Assembly (NCBI GenBank): GCA_012934845.2
Contig: WNNJ02000794.1
Coordinates: 124,001-188,000, forward strand
DNA: 64,000 nt
Source of the DNA: Pomphorhynchus laevis
Taxonomy: Eukaryota > Acanthocephala > Palaeacanthocephala > Echinorhynchida > Pomphorhynchidae
Direction of reading: 5' to 3'
Shown: positions 57,665-64,000 of the stretch, one piece after another
Layout of the letters: every line of letters starts with the position of its first letter
How positions within the stretch are numbered: position 1 is the first letter of the stretch
Translations under genes and position numbers: made by a program
The notes under the pieces: model-generated
Databases searched by the model: none
The model's input: the letters and a program-made list of their open reading frames with translations, nothing else
What the model was told of the DNA's origin: nothing

Positions 57665-58303
57665 TTGGACGTCTCAACGTTTTCCTATCACGTTTTATTG
57701 GGTGTTCTTTATCGAACACCCAAATCAGCCATTTTAGATGATGAGCTGATGCATATTTTAACTAGAGCTTGTAGTAGGTGTGATCACTCGTTCATCTTAG
57801 TTGGTGATTTTAATCTACCGACCCTGGTGATTGATCAAGATGGCAACAGTATTATTGCTAGCTGTTTCAACGAGGATAAAAATCTATGGGAGTTCTTGGT
57901 ATGTAATCAATTACTCATTCAGCATGTATCTGCTCCTACTAGATTTGGTACTGATAGCGTACGTTCTATACTTGATCTTGTATTTTCTCAAAGAGATGGT
58001 CAGATATGTGACCTATCCCACAATCCTCCAATAGGAGGAAGTGATCACTGTGTTTTGGTGTTTAAGCTGACTATAGTTTCAGATATTATTGCAATCGATG
58101 CCGAACCTTTATTGACGACGATATCATGGTATCATGTTAATGTTGAGATGTTACAACAGTTTGTGTCCTCGTTGAACTTTGAGTGTGGTGATGCTAGAAG
58201 CCAGAAACGTTGGTATTTCATTCGAGATTTACTAATTCGTATATTTGATTATTTTGCTCCTCGTAGATTAATACGGAAAACGGCTCATAAGAAGCCTCCG
58301 TGA
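57665..58303 (+). CDS. LINE endonuclease domain (212 aa piece)
   Basis: Apurinic-like endonuclease domain of the CR1/Jockey-type LINE. Key blocks: GDFNLPTL (catalytic region), a central SILDLVFS, and GGSDHCVLVFKL with the terminal SDH catalytic histidine. A stop separates it from the RT frame 43 bp downstream. The original polyprotein start lies upstream in a broken frame. Confidence 0.85.
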   Translation: MDVSTFSYHVLLGVLYRTPKSAILDDELMHILTRACSRCDHSFILVGDFNLPTLVIDQDGNSIIASCFNEDKNLWEFLVCNQLLIQHVSAPTRFGTDSVRSILDLVFSQRDGQICDLSHNPPIGGSDHCVLVFKLTIVSDIIAIDAEPLLTTISWYHVNVEMLQQFVSSLNFECGDARSQKRWYFIRDLLIRIFDYFAPRRLIRKTAHKKPP

Positions 58304-58345
58304 TTTGACAGTATTCTACCTGACGCTCTCAAAAGACGCAACACT

Positions 58346-59674
58346 TTGTTCAGAAAGTGTAGGCACAAAGGTAATTTGATTGCTCAATTCAAACTTGCTC
58401 GCAATGCATATAAACGCCTCAGAATTAAGAAACGTATGGAGTATGAGGACCAAATTGTGCAATCTTTAAATAGCTCGCCCAAACGCTTTTGGTCATATGT
58501 TCGTCAAAGTACGCGTACTTATTGTGCAATCACTAGATTATCATCAAACGGTAAGTTGCTTGATTCCCCTTCTGACATTGCTAATGAGTTTGCTAATACA
58601 TTTGACCTACATAATGCTAGTTCAACCATAGAAGATAGTGTTCAGTCAGTCAGTTTTCCTACATGCATTAGTGCTTCCATTGTATTCAATGTGGATGATG
58701 TGGCTTGGAGGTTATCACATTTGTCGTCTTCATCTTCTTCAGGTCCTGATGATATTCATCCGCATCTACTCATGGTGTTGAGTCAACGTTTGGTTCCTTC
58801 GGTCACTAGCTTGTTTCAGGCAACTCTGGATAGCATGAAGGTACCGTCTGAATGGAAGAGTGCGATAGTGGTGCCGGTATTCAAAAAGGGTGACCCGAGG
58901 ATAGCAGACAACTATCGAGCTATAAGTCTTACAAGTCATTTGGGTAAGGTACTGGAAAGAATTATCCACGAACATATATTCAGACACTTGAGCATATCAG
59001 CTCAGCATAGCTTTATGCAACATGACCTCAGAAAAGGACATTCTTGCCTTACCAACCTTTTGTCTGCCCGTGAGGCCTGGATTGAATCCATGTCTCAAGG
59101 AAAGGCAGTTGATGTTATTCTGATAGATTTTAGTCGTGCGTTTGATCGTGTTCCCAATAGTATCCTCATTCAAAAAGTGGCCAGCTATGGAATTAATAGC
59201 TCAGTTATAGGATGGATTAGAGATTTTCTATCTAACAGATCTTTCAGAGTACGAGTTGGTAGTACCCTATCCTCACCACATTTAATTACGTCTGGAGTTC
59301 CTCGGGGTTCTGTACTAGGACCTTTATTGTTTAACATGTTCATGAACAGTTTAATTACACAGCTCCATTGTCCGTGTTTAGCCTTTGGTGACGACATCAA
59401 AATCTGGTGTGAGGTAATATCTGCAGATGACCATATCCGCTTACAGCGTGACATTGATAGGGTTTATACATGGAACGTTAACACTGGGGTATTGTTAAAC
59501 ATTTCTAAGTGCTCACACATTCATCTCGGCAGGTCCAATGTGTCTTCCTTGTATAGTGTCGGGACATATAGTATCTTTCGACAAATCAGGTTCGTGATCT
59601 TGGCATACTTATGCAATCGTCACTTAAAACTAGAATGGATACTGAAAGACGTTGCGGTTCAGCAAGGAAGATGA
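58346..59674 (+). CDS. LINE reverse transcriptase domain (442 aa piece)
   Basis: RT of the CR1/Jockey-type LINE, motifs in order: GPDDIHPHLL (about residue 135), SEWKSAIVVPVFKKGDPR, DFSRAFDRVP (motif A), SGVPRGSVLGPLLFNMF (motif B), CLAFGDDIKIW (motif C; the usual alanine is glycine). Long and open apart from the C-terminal shift, which suggests recent activity of the family. Confidence 0.88.
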   Translation: MFRKCRHKGNLIAQFKLARNAYKRLRIKKRMEYEDQIVQSLNSSPKRFWSYVRQSTRTYCAITRLSSNGKLLDSPSDIANEFANTFDLHNASSTIEDSVQSVSFPTCISASIVFNVDDVAWRLSHLSSSSSSGPDDIHPHLLMVLSQRLVPSVTSLFQATLDSMKVPSEWKSAIVVPVFKKGDPRIADNYRAISLTSHLGKVLERIIHEHIFRHLSISAQHSFMQHDLRKGHSCLTNLLSAREAWIESMSQGKAVDVILIDFSRAFDRVPNSILIQKVASYGINSSVIGWIRDFLSNRSFRVRVGSTLSSPHLITSGVPRGSVLGPLLFNMFMNSLITQLHCPCLAFGDDIKIWCEVISADDHIRLQRDIDRVYTWNVNTGVLLNISKCSHIHLGRSNVSSLYSVGTYSIFRQIRFVILAYLCNRHLKLEWILKDVAVQQGR

Positions 59675-60035
59675 TTTATCTAATTAAAACTTGTTTCTTG
59701 TCAATATATCATCAGTGCTTTGCTCGGCTATATAATGCGTTTGTTCGTCCCCATATCGAATATGCTGTCCAGGCATCATTCCCTTCTACAAGAGGTGAAA
59801 TGATGGATTTGGAGAGAATTCTACGTCGTGGCAGCAAGCTCGTTCGAGGATGTAAATTGATGAGTTATAGCGATCGTTTAACTTTAATAGGCATGATATC
59901 AGTGCAAGCCAGACTACTCATTCTGGATCTGTTTGCGATGGGTCAAAGAAAATAGGAATTTTTATTGATATTTCGCTAACCTCTATTAGCACATTCAGAA
60001 AATTACTAAAAAATTATTGGAGCTGGATCAAAAAA

Positions 60036-61189
60036 GAGGAAATAGATTGATAGAAATAGAAGATTGATACATCATATTTTTTTATGATGCTAACTATATT
60101 GTTTGCATTTTACGAAAATTACATATTCTGCAGTAATTTTCTGAAGATATAACAGAGGTTAGTGAAATATCAATAAACAATTTCCTTTTTTCTTTGAGAC
60201 AGATCCAATAATTCTTTTATATAATATTTATTAATAAATAATATTTACATTATTTTATTAAACCATATTAATAAACAATGAATATAACGTCGAAATTAGA
60301 GAGGCTATATTTCTACATGATTGACTTGAGACATTCAAATGAGCTAGACTTTGGCATTGCAAATGGAAACAATTTGAGTAGTTCTAGAGACGCGTCGATG
60401 TTTATGTTTTGCTGAAATATTAATTTCGTGTTTTATTATAAATTTCCGGTTATTAGAGGTATATTTTTAATTATACCTAAACATAAATTATATAAAAATA
60501 TTACAAAGTTGCGAGCAAAAGTAGATACCCCTCGGTTAAAACCAAAATGGCACATGCATATTTGTTTGACGATGTAACAATTTGAATCTGCAATATCGTT
60601 TGTATTGGAGCAAATTTGTAGATCTAAATGAAACTTGATTACTGAACAACTGCCTCAAAAATAAATTAATTTATTTGATTATAATTTATATCATTCAAAG
60701 TTATTATTGAATTTTAAAGTTGTAAATTTAGATGTCAAAATTTAATTAAATTTAGGATAATTCCTAAATTTAATTACTTCGTAATTACTTTGCCAAATTC
60801 AAAGTAATTAACTATTTCATTACACTAACGCAAATTCGCAAATTTAAAGTTATTTCATTGAACTGAACTATGATTTAAATAATATCAAAATAAAGATATA
60901 AAAGGAAATTATTATTAACTTTATATAGATTAATTGGAAAAGTTTCTCTTGGATAACCTCGTATTAAATCATACGTGATAATATTATTTATTTTTAAATC
61001 ATATTATCTATATTATATATTATAATACTATATCTATAATATAGTATATCATACTATATTATAAAGATATATCTATATTAAACTATATTGAACTATTTAC
61101 AATATAATAATATAATAATATTATATAATATTATAATATTATATAATATAATATTGTATAATATTATAATTATATAATATTATTATATT
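60036..61189. other. AT-rich intergenic sequence
   Basis: 60130-60225 repeats in inverted form the CTAACCTC and GATCCAATAATTC motifs found at 53.2 kb and at the LINE end. Otherwise AT-rich without genes. Confidence 0.45.
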
Positions 61190-61230
61190 ATTTCAAGTAT
61201 TAAGTATTTCAATACTTAATACTTGAAATA
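61190..61230. repeat. Perfect palindrome
   Basis: Arms ATTTCAAGTATTAAGTATT and complement around TC. Confidence 0.9.
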
Positions 61231-61361
61231 TTAATTGTGATCGCGATTAGGCAAGCTTGATCGAAGATATCGGCAAATTAGGAATATATAAAAATAATAT
61301 AAAATAATATTACCGAATACTTCAAAATGCCTTTATAAATATTAGACGTGATTACGATTAG

Positions 61362-61579
61362 GTAAGCTTGATGCTGCGGAAAGAATTGGTGCGTGCAGTT
61401 CGCAATGGCACGAAAAGTGCTTTAGATGTAAAACTTGCAATACAACGTTGACTTTGGGTACATATAAAGATCAGGATGGAGAAATATACTGCAAAGGTTG
61501 CTTCGCCGATAAACTTCTTCCACACGACAGAAACCGCAAACAGGCCAAGGAGGAAATGAAGGCCAACAAACAGCTGTAA
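61362..61579 (+). CDS. LIM-domain protein, last exon (72 codons)
   Basis: A splice acceptor TTACGATTAG is followed by an open frame KLDAAERIGACSSQWHEKC, FRCKTCNTTLTLGTYKDQDG, EIYCKGCF to a stop. The spacing W-H-x2-C-x2-C-x2-C-x17-C-x2-C is the second half of a LIM zinc-binding domain, and xKxxxAAERI before it is the usual lead-in from the first zinc finger, so the first CxxC must lie on an upstream exon that I did not find. The tail is short and basic (DRNRKQAKEEMKANKQL). GTY and DGEIYCKGC resemble cysteine-rich/EPLIN-type LIM proteins of the actin cytoskeleton; the exact family is open. GC content is well above the flanks and no damage is seen. Confidence 0.7.
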
Positions 61580-61957
61580 TTCACTAGTTTTTTATTTGAT
61601 TTTTTTACTTATAATTACTTGACTTGTGTTAAAAAAAGGTAAGCTTGATCGATGATATCAGGAAAAGATTACAATTTTTAAATGATATCAAATCATGTGA
61701 TGAAATTTGTTAATTAATTCAGACCTCTTGACATCGATGTAGTCGTTGTGTGTTCTTGACAATTTGTAGATGAAGAAGTTTGCCTATAATTTCAGATGTT
61801 GACAATCATCAGTAAATCAATGATAATAAACCTATATCGGTTGCAAGGATAAAGTCAACAAATTCGACATTTGGATTACGTGAATCTGCAGTCATTACTA
61901 CGATATTCCCTAGCTAAATGAATGTCGAAACTCAAATATTATAAATCAAGACAATAC

Positions 61958-62097
61958 CACTTCGTGATGATAAGGTAGAATACTTAATTGCCGTTCATTT
62001 AGGTTAAGTTTATATAAATGGCTCTTGGTTGCTACAATTGTACATTTCGTTCTTGGTTCGATACATAGAGATAAAACAGCATCGCCAACAAGGTTCT
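61958..62097 (-). CDS. Possible exon, beta-propeller-like strand repeat
   Basis: Acceptor with a fine polypyrimidine tract (ATTTTTTTCTCTAG), then 46 codons reading GDAVLSLCIEPRTKCTIVAT, KSHLYKLNLNERQLSIL, to a GTG followed by GTATTG as donor. The alternation looks like one blade of a beta-propeller (semaphorin/plexin or WD-like). It is on the VPS18 strand and upstream of it, and the pattern also resembles the first propeller blade of VPS18. Membership in VPS18 is only a guess. Confidence 0.4.
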
Positions 62098-62227
62098 CTA
62101 GAGAAAAAAATTTTAGTCTTTTCACTACACACTTGAACAAGTTTAATACCAAAGAGAAAATTTATCTCGCAAAATTTATTTAAAAAAATTCTTTTGATTA
62201 ATCTTTTGTACTGCCTGACTATATACA

Positions 62228-62262
62228 AATGGCTTGGTTTGAATATAAACCGAGCCATTTAC
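62228..62262. repeat. Short inverted repeat
   Basis: AAATGGCTTGGTTT and its near-perfect complement around GAATATA. Confidence 0.7.
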
Positions 62263-63724
62263 TCATTTTTGACATTTAACCAACTTCTTGATTTCCCGAA
62301 TTTAAACTTTTTCGGTAATGACAACATCGATAGTTTTTGTAAATATCTCTAGGACCCTGATTTCTTGCTATTAGATACTCAAATATTATAATAGAACGGT
62401 AATCATTTTTCGAGAAATGAGAAGCAATGCGAAGGTCACAACTTCAACTATGAAGAAGATTGATGCAATTAAATCAATTTCTACTGATAAACAATAAAAT
62501 CAACTAGGATTGTACCATTTTATTCAATTAAAAAGAGGAATTTAGGTATAATCATATGATTACCAATATAATCAATATCTTATTTTATAAGATAATCAAT
62601 TTGATAAGATGACTATATATATTAATATAATATTAATTATATTAATAATTCGCGAAAAGTTAAATTAAAATTGATTAAATATTATATAAATAATATAAAA
62701 ATATATATTTAAATATAGATTTAAATAAACTTGAATGCGCACTAATAATTAAGAATCACACTTATAATTAAACTTACAAAATTGCTTTATATTATTTCTG
62801 TCGAAATATAATTTATTTAAAACTTCTAACATGATTTGTAACAAATAACATATAGTAAAGTAAAAATAATAAAATTATCATTTAAATAATTAAATTTAAA
62901 TAATATTAAATTAATTATTATTAAAATTATTATTTAATAAATAATTATTTCATGCGTATGTTAAAATTATTAGTAAATAAATTCTGAATAATTAATTATA
63001 AATATTGTTCAAGCTTCAAGAAAGCGTTTCGCCTCGCACAACAAAGAAATATAAACAAATCTTCTTCAATCGATGTGAATGAAGAAGATAGATATCTTCT
63101 TCAAATACAACGTGAATAAATCTGATTTGATGAAAACATTACTCTTTCGTTATCTCGAAAATTTCATCTAAATAATATTAAATTATAATTACTTTTTGTT
63201 ATAATTTTGTTTTAAAACTTGATCTAATGAGTGAAGGGAATTAGAAAATAATATAATATATTATAATATAACGTAATATTAAATTAAATAATATTATATT
63301 TTTGAAAATAATAAACAAAATTTAATGTTATGCAAATAATGTTATATTTCCATAAGTTATATATTTTCATAAGCAGCAAAACTGTTCATTGAAAAGGCCA
63401 CATTACGATTTGTATTAAGTAGCCCTTTTATTTGATGATTAGCTGAAACATTAAATTAGCAAGCTTACGACACAGCTGCATCCCTCTAAAGTTCAAATCC
63501 GATTAAAAACATTGCAAACTTGGTTAATCATCTTCTTAATGTGAAGTGTATATTACTTAATGTTAATATTACTTCATTAATTCACATGCCATTACAATTA
63601 ATATTACCGCAGTAAATTTTAAACCAATCACTAGTCAATCATTAATCAAAGGAATTTTTGGAGTACAAATTATAATGCAATAATACTAAATACGTTAACA
63701 TACCATTAAATATTAGTACATGTA
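62263..63724. other. AT-rich intergenic sequence
   Basis: No gene or recognised repeat. Confidence 0.4.
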
Positions 63725-64000
63725 TAAAGGCCGAAGAATAAGATCCGAACACTGATGTTACCCCTGATGATTTATATTCCTTATTCTACTACATCGTCTC
63801 TTATTAGTCAATTTATAACAATTGCCTTTTATTCCAAATTTCAATTTTAAATTTTAACTTGATATAAATTCTATAAAATTATATATAACCATTATTTATT
63901 ATTTAATTATTTGAATTTTATTAAACATTTTTACTTAAGTAATAATATAAAATGCTTAAACTCCGTTTGCTGATCTTATTTACAAATTTGAAGAAGCTGT
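63725..64000 (+). mobile_element. Old PLE 3' tail at window end
   Basis: Diverged 3' region: AAGGCCGAAGAATAAG, CCCCTGATGATTTATATTCC, GTCTCTTATTAGTCAATTT, then ACTCCGTTTGCTGATCTTATT. Continues the older subfamily seen at 48 kb. Confidence 0.6.

Larger units (their letters stand above)
57245..60035 (+). mobile_element. CR1/Jockey-type LINE, 5' truncated, nearly intact RT
   Basis: Begins in the ORF1 end (RIHPDYSMEERSMIR, ARIELNRRILEKKDNLV, 57420-57640). ORF2: endonuclease 57665-58303 (LLGVLYRTPKS, FILVGDFNLPTL, SVRSILDLVFSQ, GGSDHCVLVF) ends at a stop. RT 58346-59674 (SSGPDDIHPHLL, VVPVFKKGDPRIADNYRAIS, VILIDFSRAFDRVPN, SGVPRGSVLGPLLFNMFMN) carries FGDD instead of FADD at the catalytic site. 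A shift near 59600 leads to the C-terminal piece 59611-59955 (RLYNAFVRPHIEYAVQA). Only a few breaks, so younger than its neighbour. It abuts the end of that LINE in the same orientation. Confidence 0.88.

Noticed and set aside
60100-60180. CTGAAGA...GAAAT near 60.15 kb as a complete hammerhead
   Set aside because: Helix II is partly present but no cleavage strand or helix III partner could be found.
61243-61655. AAGCTTGATCGAT words as cloning-vector polylinker
   Set aside because: They resemble but do not match vector polylinkers and are embedded in native-looking sequence with a host exon.

Overview
The window is animal nuclear DNA. It is very AT-rich, its genes have short introns, and it is full of retroelement debris (Penelope-like elements, several LINE types, tRNA-headed SINEs). 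Conserved single-copy host genes are recognisable: VPS18, an N-terminal RASSF protein, a LIM protein, and damaged PCNA and TAP42/IGBP1-like copies. I cannot name the species. An AT-rich invertebrate fits best, and the many hammerhead-ribozyme repeats recall flatworms and other ribozyme-rich invertebrates.

Layout. 1-20 kb: a processed PCNA pseudogene, two Penelope-like element (PLE) copies, short ribozyme-bearing repeats, a roughly 1.2 kb GC-rich island (12.6-13.8 kb), and at 16.9-19.8 kb a cluster of SINEs, a GIY-YIG fragment and long hairpins. 20.3-21.5 kb: an intact RASSF9/10-like coding exon. 25.2-51.7 kb: most of a VPS18 gene on the minus strand. Fourteen exons have consistent splice sites and phases. 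Introns are either 46-58 nt or 1.3-12 kb, and the large ones hold almost all the transposons of that interval. 52.5-60 kb: a TAP42-like fragment, then two LINEs joined head to tail. 61-62.1 kb: a LIM exon (+) and an unassigned propeller-like exon (-). The window ends in another PLE tail.

How the parts relate. VPS18 is a core subunit of the HOPS and CORVET tethers, RASSF9/10 proteins are coiled-coil polarity/Ras-association proteins, and the LIM exon looks cytoskeletal. I see no operon-like link between them.

Most notable observation. Two unrelated repeat classes, the short A/C/D repeats and the 3' region of the PLEs, contain all three core segments of a hammerhead ribozyme (CUGANGA, GAAA, NUH). 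Each core is flanked by the correct helices I, II and III, but the three strands follow an order that is not a cyclic permutation of the known types I-III. Helix sequences differ between copies while pairing is kept. Ordinary-order hammerheads are present nearby in SINEs and other repeats, so the unusual order is not a reading error of the motif.
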